Translations under genes and position numbers: made by a program
The notes under the pieces: generated by a model
The model's database searches: none
What the model saw: only the letters and a program-made list of their open reading frames with translations
What the model was told of the DNA's origin: nothing
NCBI GenBank assembly: GCA_963753955.1
Contig: CAVWEM010000015.1
Location: 62,001 to 126,000, forward strand
Direction of reading: 5' to 3'
Length of the DNA: 64,000 nucleotides
Origin: Methylumidiphilus sp963753955
GTDB taxonomy: Bacteria > Pseudomonadota > Gammaproteobacteria > Methylococcales > Methylococcaceae
Shown here: piece by piece, positions 8,039-16,455 of the stretch
Position numbering within the stretch: the stretch's first letter is position 1
How the letters are laid out: the number at the start of each line of letters is the position of its first letter

Positions 8039-10552
8039 TTATTTGACTGGCAGCGCGGAAACCGGCTGCAATTTCCAAATGTCGCGGTTGTACTCGCCGA
8101 TGGTGCGGTCGGTGGAGAACTTGCCGCTGGCGGCGGTGTTGAGGATGCTCTTCTTCACCCAGCTTTCCTGGTCTTTATAAGCCTCCGCCGCCTGTCTTTG
8201 CGCCTCGACATAGCCTTTAAAATCCGCCGCCGTCAACCAGGGGTCGTGGGGGTTGCGGATGGACAGGATGATCGGATCGAAAATGCCCGGATCGAACTGG
8301 TTGAAGTGGTTGATCTCCAGCAGATGCATGACTCGGCGCAGGTCTTCGTTGCCGGCAATGATGCCATTGGGGTCGTAATTGCCCCGCGTCCGCTCAACCT
8401 CTTCCGCCGTCAAGCCAAACAGGAAGAAATTCTCGTCGCCGACTTCCTCGCGGATCTCGATGTTCGCGCCGTCCAGGGTGCCGATGGTCAGCGCCCCGTT
8501 GATCATGAACTTCATATTGCCGGTGCCGGAGGCTTCTTTGCCGGCGGTGGAAATCTGTTCGGACAGATCCGCCCCGGCGCAGATCACCTCCATGGCGGAG
8601 ACGCGGTAATTGGGCAGGAAGGCCACGTTCAGCAGCCCCTTCGCCGCCGGGTCGCTGTTGACGACAGCGGCCACGTTGTTGATCAGCCGGATGATGCGTT
8701 TGGCGATGAAATACCCTGGGGCCGCCTTGCCGCCGAACAACACGCAACGCGGCGTCCAGTTGGCGGTGTCGCCCCGCTTGATGCGGTCGTAGAGGTGGAT
8801 CACATGCAGCACGTTCAGCAATTGCCTTTTGTACTCGTGGATGCGTTTGACCTGCACGTCAAACATCATATCCGGGCTGACTGGCTCCGTGCCTAGTTCG
8901 TTTTTCTTGTATTCCAACAAGCGTTCCTTGTTTTCCCGCTTGATCTGCCGCCAGCGGGCGCGGAACTTCGCATCGTCGGCGTAGGGGGCCAGCTTGCTCA
9001 ACTGCGATAGGTCGGTGACCCAGCCGTCGCCGATGGTTTCGGTGATGAGGGCGGAGAGCTTGGGGTTGCACCAGGCCAGCCAGCGGCGCGGGGTCACGCC
9101 ATTGGTCTTGTTGTTGAACTTGTTGGGCCACAGCTCATAGAAATCGCGGAACAGCCCCTGCTTCAGCAGGTTGGAGTGCAGCTCGGCCACGCCATTGACC
9201 GAGAAGCTACCGACGATGGCGAGGTAAGCCATGCGCACCTGCTGGTTGCCCCAACTTTCCTCAATCAGTGACATGCGCACCACGCGGTTGCCATCGCCGG
9301 GCCAGCGGTTGGCGACTTCCCCCAGGAAGCGGGCGTTGATCTCGAAGATGATTTCCATCAAACGCGGCAACAATTGCTGGAACAGGCGCACCGGCCATTT
9401 TTCCAAGGCTTCCGGCAGCAAGGTGTGGTTGGTGTAAGCCATGGTGCGGCTGGTGATGGCCCAGGCTTCATTCCATTCCAGGCCATACTCGTCGATCAAC
9501 AGCCGCATCAACTCGGCCACGGCGATGCTGGGGTGGGTGTCGTTAAGCTGGAAACAGTGTTTGTCTGCGAAGCTTGAGAAATCCTTGCCGTGCCTACGGA
9601 TCCACAGGCGCAACGCATCTTGCAGGCTGGCGGAGGCGAGGAAATACTGCTGGCGCAGGCGCAGTTCCTTGCCGTTCTCGCTGGCGTCGTTGGGATATAG
9701 CACCATGGTGATGTGCTCGGCGGTGTTCTTATCGGCCACCGCCTCGGAGTAGCTGCCAGCATTGAATTCTTTCAAGTCGAATTCGTCCGTGGCGGCGGAC
9801 TTCCACAGGCGCAGGGTGTTCACCGTGCCGTTTTGGTAGCCAGGCACCGGGATGTCATAAGGCACGGCCAGCACGTCGTTGGTATCCACCCAGACGACGC
9901 GCTTGACGCGATCCGGGCCTTCTTGGATTTCGGTGCGCCCGCCGAAGCGGATGCGCTGGGTCAGCTCGGGCCGCTCGATTTCCCAGACATGGCCGTTGCG
10001 CAGCCAGTGGTCGGGCTCCTCGACTTGCTTGCCGTTGATGATGGTCTGGCGGAACATGCCGTATTCGTAGCGCAGGCCGTAACCGGTGACCGGCAGTTGC
10101 AAGGTGGCGCAACTGTCGATGAAGCAGGCGGCCAGACGGCCCAAGCCGCCATTGCCCAGCCCCGCGTCTGGCTCGCTGTCCACCAGCTCCTCCATGTCCA
10201 GCCCTAGCTCGTGCAGCGCCTGGTGCAGCGGGTCGTCCAGCCCCAGGTTCAACATCGCGTTGCCCAGTGTGCGGCCCATCAGGAATTCCAAAGACAGGTA
10301 GTAGGCACGCTTGCAGTCCGCCTCCTCATAGGCGTAGGCGGTGTTTTTCCAACGCTCCATCAAGCGGTCGCGTACCGCGAGACCCAGCGCCGTGTAGCTG
10401 TAATAGGCGGATTTGCAATTCTTGTCGCGGCCCAGCGTATGGTTGAAGTGGCGGCTGATGTCCTGGGCCAGCGGCTTGGCCTTCATGCCCAAAGGGGGCT
10501 GGTCGGTCAGGGCGGGCGTGGGATTGCTTTTGACGAGGAGCTTGTTGATCAT
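8039..10552 (-). CDS. glgP: GlgP, glycogen/starch phosphorylase
   Basis: At 837 aa this is the normal length for a bacterial glycogen phosphorylase. It shows the allosteric/catalytic signatures of glycosyltransferase family 35: LEFLMGRTLGNAMLNLGL, DAGLGNGGLGRLAACFIDS and the PLP-binding EASGTGNMKFMINGALT, whose Lys holds pyridoxal phosphate. It removes glucose-1-phosphate from glycogen chains in the cytosol. It appears to be monocistronic or co-transcribed with trmL. A hairpin terminator for the upstream HAD gene lies about 85 bases before its start. No other glycogen genes are in the window. Confidence 0.97.
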   Translation of the reverse strand: MINKLLVKSNPTPALTDQPPLGMKAKPLAQDISRHFNHTLGRDKNCKSAYYSYTALGLAVRDRLMERWKNTAYAYEEADCKRAYYLSLEFLMGRTLGNAMLNLGLDDPLHQALHELGLDMEELVDSEPDAGLGNGGLGRLAACFIDSCATLQLPVTGYGLRYEYGMFRQTIINGKQVEEPDHWLRNGHVWEIERPELTQRIRFGGRTEIQEGPDRVKRVVWVDTNDVLAVPYDIPVPGYQNGTVNTLRLWKSAATDEFDLKEFNAGSYSEAVADKNTAEHITMVLYPNDASENGKELRLRQQYFLASASLQDALRLWIRRHGKDFSSFADKHCFQLNDTHPSIAVAELMRLLIDEYGLEWNEAWAITSRTMAYTNHTLLPEALEKWPVRLFQQLLPRLMEIIFEINARFLGEVANRWPGDGNRVVRMSLIEESWGNQQVRMAYLAIVGSFSVNGVAELHSNLLKQGLFRDFYELWPNKFNNKTNGVTPRRWLAWCNPKLSALITETIGDGWVTDLSQLSKLAPYADDAKFRARWRQIKRENKERLLEYKKNELGTEPVSPDMMFDVQVKRIHEYKRQLLNVLHVIHLYDRIKRGDTANWTPRCVLFGGKAAPGYFIAKRIIRLINNVAAVVNSDPAAKGLLNVAFLPNYRVSAMEVICAGADLSEQISTAGKEASGTGNMKFMINGALTIGTLDGANIEIREEVGDENFFLFGLTAEEVERTRGNYDPNGIIAGNEDLRRVMHLLEINHFNQFDPGIFDPIILSIRNPHDPWLTAADFKGYVEAQRQAAEAYKDQESWVKKSILNTAASGKFSTDRTIGEYNRDIWKLQPVSALPVK

Positions 10553-10636
10553 GGCTGATTCAAACTGTGCAGGGAGGTTAAAGGAAAGGGTCAGGGAACC
10601 CGAAGCAAAAGCCGTTCCTTGTGCGCGGCACTTAAG

Positions 10637-10655
10637 AAAAAAGCGGCTTTGCCGC
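10637..10655 (-). terminator. Terminator after the HAD nucleotidase gene
   Basis: On the minus strand GCGGC-AAA-GCCGC is followed by six T (GCGGC at 10643-10647, GCCGC at 10651-10655, A run 10637-10642 on the plus strand). This is a compact intrinsic terminator lying 70 bases past the stop of the HAD gene and before glgP. Confidence 0.75.
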
Positions 10656-10724
10656 CCCTAACCGTCGAAATGAGCGGCATTATCTCACTAAATCCGGGCA
10701 TTATTGAACCGGAAAGGGGAAATG

Positions 10725-11381
10725 CTATGGTTTTGGCATGATCTCCCGGAAATCCTCAATCGCCGGAAACTCGTCAATCATCCGCGCAGGCCGCGTCGTG
10801 TCGTGCTTGCGGATCGCCACCAGATGCCGGATGCCGAAGGCGCGGGCGGAGCGCAACACCGGCAGGCTGTCGTCGGCCAGCAAGGTTCGCTCCGCCGAAA
10901 ATGCTTCGACCTCACCCAAACCGCGCCAAAACTCTGGGTCTTCCTTCGGGTAGCCAAAATCATGCGAACTGGTGATCGAGTCGAAAAAGCCATGCAAGCG
11001 GGTCTTCTCCATCTTCAATCCCAGGCTCTTGCGGTGGGCGTTGGTGACCAACACCAAGCGTTTGCCGACCTGACGGACGGCATCGAGGAATTCCTCCACA
11101 TGCGGCAACACCTGGATCAGCCCGGCGATTTCAAGTTTCATCGCCGGGATGTCCAAGTCTAGCTGTTCGCTCCAATAGTCCAGGCAATACCATTCCAACC
11201 GCCCCTCCATCGCCCGAAAACGCGGTGCCAGCAGGGTTTTCGCCTCGTCCAGCCCCAGCCCGTTGCGCTCGGCGTAGCGGGCCGGCACGAATTCCTGCCA
11301 AAAGTGGTTATCGAAATTCAGGTCCAGCAATGTGCCGTCCATATCGAGAAACACGCTGTCAATTTTTTCCCAGACAATCAT
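10725..11381 (-). CDS. HAD-superfamily hydrolase, YrfG-like GMP/IMP nucleotidase
   Basis: The 218 aa protein has HAD motif I FLDMDGTLLDL (nucleophile Asp13, acid Asp15), motif II LVLVTNAHRKS, the motif III Lys in FGYPKEDPEFW and motif IV LLADDSLPVL. The overall form, with a YxERNGLGLDEA helical cap, fits the YrfG family that dephosphorylates purine nucleotides. It is divergent from the double CysQ gene, which also acts on a nucleotide phosphate. Substrate is inferred from family resemblance. Confidence 0.85.
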   Translation of the reverse strand: MIVWEKIDSVFLDMDGTLLDLNFDNHFWQEFVPARYAERNGLGLDEAKTLLAPRFRAMEGRLEWYCLDYWSEQLDLDIPAMKLEIAGLIQVLPHVEEFLDAVRQVGKRLVLVTNAHRKSLGLKMEKTRLHGFFDSITSSHDFGYPKEDPEFWRGLGEVEAFSAERTLLADDSLPVLRSARAFGIRHLVAIRKHDTTRPARMIDEFPAIEDFREIMPKP

Positions 11382-11443
11382 GAGTTACTATTCCAGCTTG
11401 GTTTTTCCGCCTCGACTTTCCACCCCATGCCGACCCAAGAAAA

Positions 11444-13132
11444 GTGAGCAGCAGCCAAGGAACATTTTCCACGCCGATCATGCGGGCGCCGTCGCGTTTT
11501 TTGCGGGCCGTCGTCGCCTTGGCGATTGCCGCCGGCGAGAAGATCCTCGGTGTCTATCATGCCGATTTTCGCGTCGGCCGCAAGCCCGACGGTTCACCCC
11601 TCACCGCCGCCGACTTGGCCGCCCATCACTTCCTGACGGAACGCCTGGGCGGTTTGAACGGCGGCTTCCCAGTGCTGTCGGAACTGTCGCCGAGCACACC
11701 CTTCGAGGAACGTAGCGCCTGGGAAACCTATTGGCTAGTCGCACCCCTGGACGGCAGCGGCGAATTCATCCGGCGCAACGGCGAGTTTACCGTCGATATC
11801 GCCTTGATCCATCAACACAAGCCAGTGCTGGGCGTGATCTATGCCCCCGCGTTGCGCCTGTGTTATTTCGCAGCCGAAGGCTGCGGCGCGTTCAAGCAGG
11901 TAGGCGAAAGCGAGCCTACGGATATTGCCGTGCGGATGAAGGCACCGGAATGGCCGAGTGTGACCGGCAGCCGTTTGCGGCACGGCGCAGGCTTGGATGC
12001 TTATTTAAAGCATCTAGGCAGGCATGATTTTACCCGTCTAGGCAGTTCACTGAAATTTTGCTGGGTCGCGGAAGGGAACGCCGACCTCTATCCCTGCATC
12101 GGCCCTAGCTCCGAATGTGACACGGCGGCCGGCCAGTGCATCGTCGAGACCGCTGGCGGAGCTGTGGCCGATCTGCATGGCAAAGCCCTGCTGTACAACG
12201 CCAAGCCCTCGCTGTTGAATCCGTATTTCCTGGCCTTCGGCGACAAAACCCGGCATTGGGAGCGCCATGGCGAGGGCATCGCAGGCTCGCCCCAATCCGC
12301 CCCGACCCCGCCTTCGCCTTTGCTGAAGGCCGTCATCAGCCTGGCAAAGGAGGCAGGCAGGCGGATACTCGATATCTACCATTCCGATTTTCGCGTCGGC
12401 CACAAGGCCGACCATTCGCCGCTCACCGCCGCCGATCTGGCCGCCCACCATTGCCTGACGGAAGGTTTGCAAGCCCTGCAAGGCGCTTATCCGGTGTTGT
12501 CGGAAGAGTCGGAGGCAGAATCCTTCGAGGAACGCAGAGCCTGGGAAACCTATTGGCTGATCGACCCTTTGGACGGCACCAAGGAGTTCGTCAAGCGCAA
12601 CGGCGAATTCACCGTCAACATCGCCCTGATTCGCGGACACAAGCCAGTGTTGGGCGTGGTCTACGCCCCGGCAATCGAAACCTGCTATTTCGCCGAGCAG
12701 GGCGGCGGGGCGTACAAACAAGTTGGCAACGCTGAACGTAAAGAGGTTGCCGTGCGCGGCAAAGCGCCGGACTGTTTGGTGGTGACGGGCAGCCGCTCCC
12801 ACAAAACGCCGGAATTGGAGCTTTATTTGGGCCGCCTCGGCGAGCATAAGATGAAATCCATCGGCAGTTCGCTTAAATTCTGCCTGGTGGCCGAAGGCGT
12901 GGCCGACCTTTATCCGCGCCTCGGCCCGACCTGCGAATGGGATACGGCGGCGGCCCAGTGTGTCGTCGAGACCGCCGGCGGGGCGGTCACCGACCTAAAC
13001 GGCGAGCCCTTGGCTTACAATGCCAAGCCTTCCCTGCTCAATCCTTATTTCCTGGTCTTCGGCGACCCGTCGCGGGATTGGAAGGCCCAGGCCGAAGGGC
13101 TGGAGCCGGATCAAGACCGCTTGGCGGCCTAA
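11444..13132 (+). CDS. cysQ: Tandem CysQ: two fused 3'(2'),5'-bisphosphate nucleotidase domains, first one degenerate
   Basis: The 562 aa protein is twice the usual CysQ length. Residues about 14-275 and 290-552 are homologous full CysQ domains. The second has the complete metal site: SEES with Glu354/Glu355, DPLDGTKEF with Asp374/Asp377, and CEWDTAA with Asp500. In the first the corresponding positions are Leu81 (for Glu355), Ala100 (for Asp374), Ser105-Gly106 (for Thr-Lys) and Cys225 (for Trp499), so it is probably not catalytic. CysQ hydrolyses PAP from sulfate assimilation. The GTG at 11444 is the longest start; ATG 11480 is an alternative. Confidence 0.92.
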   Translation: MSSSQGTFSTPIMRAPSRFLRAVVALAIAAGEKILGVYHADFRVGRKPDGSPLTAADLAAHHFLTERLGGLNGGFPVLSELSPSTPFEERSAWETYWLVAPLDGSGEFIRRNGEFTVDIALIHQHKPVLGVIYAPALRLCYFAAEGCGAFKQVGESEPTDIAVRMKAPEWPSVTGSRLRHGAGLDAYLKHLGRHDFTRLGSSLKFCWVAEGNADLYPCIGPSSECDTAAGQCIVETAGGAVADLHGKALLYNAKPSLLNPYFLAFGDKTRHWERHGEGIAGSPQSAPTPPSPLLKAVISLAKEAGRRILDIYHSDFRVGHKADHSPLTAADLAAHHCLTEGLQALQGAYPVLSEESEAESFEERRAWETYWLIDPLDGTKEFVKRNGEFTVNIALIRGHKPVLGVVYAPAIETCYFAEQGGGAYKQVGNAERKEVAVRGKAPDCLVVTGSRSHKTPELELYLGRLGEHKMKSIGSSLKFCLVAEGVADLYPRLGPTCEWDTAAAQCVVETAGGAVTDLNGEPLAYNAKPSLLNPYFLVFGDPSRDWKAQAEGLEPDQDRLAA

Positions 13133-13217
13133 AACCCTAGGCCCTGCGCTATTGACTGGGCTGGCGATTGCGGGTAGCTTTACCGCCCATTTTGATTTTG
13201 CTGTTTGCATTTTGCGC

Positions 13218-13235
13218 GGGCGTTCCACAACGCCC
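13218..13235 (+). promoter_or_regulatory. Hairpin in the ilvI leader
   Basis: GGGCGTT (13218-13224) and AACGCCC (13229-13235) form a perfect 7-bp stem with a 4-base loop, 25 bases upstream of the ilvI GTG. No long T run follows, so it is not a clear terminator. It could influence ilvI expression or translation; no leader peptide rich in branched-chain codons was recognised. Confidence 0.35.
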
Positions 13236-13260
13236 CGATTCATTTTAGAGGGTATCAATC

Positions 13261-14991
13261 GTGGATCTCAGCGGCGGGGAAATTCTGGTCCAGTGCCTGG
13301 TAGACGAGGGCGTCGAGTACATCTTCGGCTATCCGGGCGGCGCGGTGTTGCACATCTATGACGCCTTGTTCAAACAGGACGCCATCAAGCACATTCTGGT
13401 GCGCCACGAACAGGGGGCGACCCATGCGGCGGACGGCTACGCCCGCGCCACCGGCAAGCCCGGCGTGGTGTTGGTGACCTCCGGCCCCGGCGCGACCAAC
13501 GCCGTCACCGGCATCGCCACGGCCCATATGGATTCCATCCCGCTGGTCGTGTTCACCGGCCAGGTGCCGATGGCGGTCATCGGTAGCGACGCCTTCCAGG
13601 AGGCCGACATCGTCGGCATCACCCGCCCCTGCGTGAAGCACAACTTCCTGGTGAAGGATCTTAGCAAGATGGCGGAGACCATCAAGAAGGCTTTCCACAT
13701 CGCCACCACGGGACGCCCAGGGCCTGTGGTCGTGGACATCCCGAAGAACCTGACCGACCCCAAGTTCACGGTTCCGTATGAATACCCCAAGACGGTCAAC
13801 TTGCGCTCCTACCATCCTTCCGTCAAAGGCCATCGCTGGCAGATCAAGAAGGCGGTGGATCTGCTGCTGACCGCCAAGCGGCCGATGCTCTACACCGGTG
13901 GTGGCGTCATCTTGGGCGAAGCCTCGGCTGAACTGACCGAACTGACACGGCTGCTCGGCTTCCCCATCACCAACACCTTGATGGGCCTGGGCGCGTATCC
14001 GGCCACCGACAATCAGTTCGTCGGCATGTTGGGCATGCACGGCACTTACGAAGCCAATATGGCGATGCACGAGTGCGATGTGTTAATCGCCATCGGTGCG
14101 CGCTTCGACGACCGCATCACCGGCAAGCTCGCCGAATTCTGCCCGTACGCCAGAGTCATCCACATCGACGTCGATCCGGCTTCGATCTCCAAAGTTATCC
14201 GCGTGGACGTGCCGGTCGTCGGCGAGGTCAAGCCCATCCTCGAAGAGATGCTCGAACTGCTCAAAGCCAGCGCCCCAAAACCCGACGCTGCCGCGCTTGC
14301 CGCATGGTGGGAGACGATCAACGGCTGGCGCGGACTGGACAGCCTTGGCTATGACCGCAGCGGCAAGATCATCAAGCCGCAGTATGTGATCGAACAACTC
14401 TGGGAACTCACCCAAGGCGACGCCTATGTCACCTCCGATGTGGGCCAACACCAGATGTGGGCGGCGCAGTACTACAAATTCGACAAGCCGCGCCGCTGGA
14501 TCAACTCCGGAGGACTCGGCACGATGGGCTTTGGGCTGCCCGCCGCCATCGGCGTCAAGCTCGCCTTTCCCGACGCCGATGTCGCCTGCATCACCGGCGA
14601 GGCCAGCATCCAGATGTGCATCCAAGAGTTGGCGACGGCGCTGCAATACCGCACCCCGATCAAGATCCTCAACCTCAACAATGGCTATATGGGCATGGTT
14701 AGGCAGTGGCAGGAATTCACCTATGAAAGCCGCTACTCGCATTCCTACCATGAAACTCTGCCGGATTTCGTTAAGCTGGCGGAAAGCTTCGGCCATGTCG
14801 GCATCCGCATCGACCGACACGAAGACGTGCGCCCGGCGCTGGAGGAAGCGTTGCGGCTCAAAGACCGGACGGTGTTCCTGGACTTCCACACCGACCCGAC
14901 CGAAAACGTCTATCCGATGATCGAAGCCGGCAAGGCCCACCACGACATGCGCCTCGCCCCCGGCGTCAACACCGACACGGAGCTTGCCTGA
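13261..14991 (+). CDS. ilvI: IlvI/IlvB, acetolactate synthase catalytic subunit
   Basis: The 576 aa protein begins at GTG 13261, giving the family N-terminus MDLSGGEILVQCLVDEGVEY. Catalytic Glu50 lies in RHEQGATHAADGYA. The TPP pyrophosphate motif reads GEASIQMCIQELA, a variant of the usual GDGS or GEGS form, followed by NLNNGYMGMVRQWQ. It condenses pyruvate (or pyruvate plus 2-oxobutyrate) in valine, leucine and isoleucine synthesis. The ilvH start lies 4 bases after its stop. Length is typical. Confidence 0.95.
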   Translation: MDLSGGEILVQCLVDEGVEYIFGYPGGAVLHIYDALFKQDAIKHILVRHEQGATHAADGYARATGKPGVVLVTSGPGATNAVTGIATAHMDSIPLVVFTGQVPMAVIGSDAFQEADIVGITRPCVKHNFLVKDLSKMAETIKKAFHIATTGRPGPVVVDIPKNLTDPKFTVPYEYPKTVNLRSYHPSVKGHRWQIKKAVDLLLTAKRPMLYTGGGVILGEASAELTELTRLLGFPITNTLMGLGAYPATDNQFVGMLGMHGTYEANMAMHECDVLIAIGARFDDRITGKLAEFCPYARVIHIDVDPASISKVIRVDVPVVGEVKPILEEMLELLKASAPKPDAAALAAWWETINGWRGLDSLGYDRSGKIIKPQYVIEQLWELTQGDAYVTSDVGQHQMWAAQYYKFDKPRRWINSGGLGTMGFGLPAAIGVKLAFPDADVACITGEASIQMCIQELATALQYRTPIKILNLNNGYMGMVRQWQEFTYESRYSHSYHETLPDFVKLAESFGHVGIRIDRHEDVRPALEEALRLKDRTVFLDFHTDPTENVYPMIEAGKAHHDMRLAPGVNTDTELA

Positions 14992-14995
14992 AACC

Positions 14996-15487
14996 ATGAG
15001 CCATATCATCTCCATCCTGATCGAAAACGAATCCGGTGCGCTGTCCCGCGTCGCCGGGCTGTTCTCCGCACGCGGCTACAACATCGAATCGCTGACCGTC
15101 GCCGCCACGCAAGACCCCACCCTGTCGCGCATGACCTTGGTCACCACCGGCAGCGACGAGATCATCGAACAAATCACCAAGCAGTTGAACAAGCTGATCG
15201 ACGTGGTCAAACTCATCGATATATCGGAATTTGCCCATATCGAGCGCGAATTGATGATGGTCAAGACCCGCGCCGTCAACGAGATGCGCGAGGAGATCAA
15301 ACGCCTCACCGACATCTTCCGGGGCAACATCCTCGACGTGACCCCGACCAGCTACGTCATCGAAATCACCGGCGAGAAATCCAAGCTCGATGCGTTTTTG
15401 AACACCGTCGGCGAGGACAACATCATTGAAGTCGTGCGTTCCGGCACCACCGGCATATTGCGCGGGGAGCGGGGGTTGACGGTTTGA
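14996..15487 (+). CDS. ilvH: IlvH, acetolactate synthase regulatory subunit
   Basis: The start at ATG 14996 (MSHIISILIENESGALSRVAG) gives 163 aa. The N-terminal ACT domain (about 3-77) contains the GALSRVAGLFSARGYNIESL valine-binding signature, and the C-terminal domain includes KTRAVNEMREEIKRLTDIF. It activates IlvI and confers feedback inhibition by valine. It directly follows ilvI; in many proteobacteria ilvC would come next, but here 6.3 kb of accessory DNA intervenes. Confidence 0.96.
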   Translation: MSHIISILIENESGALSRVAGLFSARGYNIESLTVAATQDPTLSRMTLVTTGSDEIIEQITKQLNKLIDVVKLIDISEFAHIERELMMVKTRAVNEMREEIKRLTDIFRGNILDVTPTSYVIEITGEKSKLDAFLNTVGEDNIIEVVRSGTTGILRGERGLTV

Positions 15488-15500
15488 CAAAGCTCTGAGT

Positions 15501-15520
15501 CCTCTCCCCTCTGGGAGAGG
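15501..15520. repeat. CCTCTCCC/GGGAGAGG palindromic repeat, copy 2
   Basis: CCTCTCCC (15501-15508) and GGGAGAGG (15513-15520) pair as an 8-bp stem just after ilvH, followed by GTTGGGTGAGGG, the usual tail of this dispersed repeat. Confidence 0.7.
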
Positions 15521-15563
15521 GTTGGGTGAGGGCGACTCGGTCAAAACCATACGGGGAGCACAC

Positions 15564-15788
15564 ATGAACACCGGCTTAGAACAAACCATCGTCGAGCGAC
15601 TGCGTGTGCTTGACGATACCAGACTGGCGGAAGTTTTGGATTTCGTGGAGTTTCTCGCGCAGCGCCGGACAGTTGCCATAGTACCGCCACCGTTGCGGCG
15701 TCCACACCCTGATATTGCCGGTAAGCTGCTCATCAATGGCAATATATTCGACAGCATACCCTCTAGCGATTGGGATTTGCCGACATGA
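15564..15788 (+). CDS. Antitoxin-like protein (DUF2281 type) paired with a PIN toxin
   Basis: The start at ATG 15564 (MNTGLEQTIVERLRVLDD) has a GGGGAG ribosome site 6 bases upstream and gives 74 aa. The segment LRVLDDTRLAEVLDFVEFLAQR matches the short helical domain common in DUF2281-type proteins encoded next to PIN toxins. Its stop overlaps the start of the PIN gene by 4 bases (ATGA), the standard coupling for type II toxin-antitoxin pairs. It would neutralise the toxin and repress the operon. It opens the accessory block that splits the ilv genes. Confidence 0.72.
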   Translation: MNTGLEQTIVERLRVLDDTRLAEVLDFVEFLAQRRTVAIVPPPLRRPHPDIAGKLLINGNIFDSIPSSDWDLPT

Positions 15789-16177
15789 TTGTGCTAGATA
15801 CCCATATTTGGCTGTGGTGGGTCAACCTAGAATATACCCGCCTGAAAGCCACATGGGCAAGGCAAATCGAATCTTCCACGCGGGTGGGCGTCTCTGCCAT
15901 CTCCTGCTTTGAAGTCGCTTGGCTGGATCGGCACAAGCGCATTGTCTTGCCTTGCCCACGAGATGAATGGTTCGACAAAGCACTGGCTGGGTCGGGTATT
16001 GAGTTATTGCCGGTGACACCGGAGATTGCCGGTATTGCGGTCGATTTGCCCGAACATCATAGCGATCCGCAAGACAGGCTGATTATTGCCACTGCGCTAG
16101 CCCATGGTGCGAATTTGCTTTCAGCCGATGCCAAGTTCCCACAATATGTAGAGCTTGCGGGTAAGCTAATCGTATAA
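15785..16177 (+). CDS. PIN-domain toxin (VapC-like ribonuclease)
   Basis: From ATG 15785 the 130 aa protein begins MIVLDTHIWLWWV, with the first PIN acidic residue Asp5. Further conserved acidics are in SCFEVAWL, DPQDRLIIATALAH and LLSADAKF. PIN toxins cleave RNA with a Mg2+ site made by these residues. The gene overlaps its antitoxin by 4 bases. All catalytic acidics are present, so it should be active. Exact RNA target is unknown. Confidence 0.88.
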   Translation: MIVLDTHIWLWWVNLEYTRLKATWARQIESSTRVGVSAISCFEVAWLDRHKRIVLPCPRDEWFDKALAGSGIELLPVTPEIAGIAVDLPEHHSDPQDRLIIATALAHGANLLSADAKFPQYVELAGKLIV

Positions 16178-16235
16178 CCTAAGGCTTATACAAAGATGGG
16201 AATGGGGAGAAAGTCAAAACTCAAGGGTCATGGGA

Positions 16236-16264
16236 GGTGCCTCCTTTGTCGGCACATCCTATGG
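16236..16264. repeat. Partial copy of a dispersed palindromic element
   Basis: GTGCCTCCTTTGTCGGCACA and the adjacent TCCTATGG match the minus-strand arm of the 78-bp palindrome at 46675-46752 with few differences. Only one arm is present here, between the PIN toxin and the interrupted secreted-protein gene. Confidence 0.5.
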
Positions 16265-16300
16265 CCCCTAGCGTTGTCGTTTAGCATCATAGAATGAACC

Positions 16301-16455
16301 ATGAAACGAACAATTTTCTTACTTATCTTCGTATTACAGATAGCTAATAATGTTTACGCATACGAATCAAAGTTTGCGATAGTCAAATTGCCGCACGGTA
16401 TTCAACTAGAATTGCCCAAAGCTTGGTGGTTGATCGGCAAAGATTACAATAGACT
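16301..16455 (+). pseudogene. Small secreted-protein gene, 5' part, interrupted by an IS5-family element
   Basis: A signal peptide (MKRTIFLLIFVLQIANNVYA) is followed by ESKFAIVKLPHGIQLELPKA and WWLIGKDYN. The remainder of the same protein family continues at 17500-18056 after the insertion. The family is a secreted or periplasmic protein of unknown function. Codon use is AT-richer than the neighbours. Beyond 16455 the apparent reading frame enters the IS and stops at 16498. Confidence 0.7.

Noticed and set aside
7980..8078. N-terminal extension of trmL
   Set aside because: It is encoded by a palindromic repeat and the end of glgP.
12047..12847. Long antisense frame across the double CysQ gene
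   Set aside because: It mirrors the codon pattern of the sense gene in GC-rich DNA and has no recognisable domain.
13261..15015. Long minus-strand frames opposite ilvI
   Set aside because: Antisense shadows; the plus strand encodes a complete acetolactate synthase.
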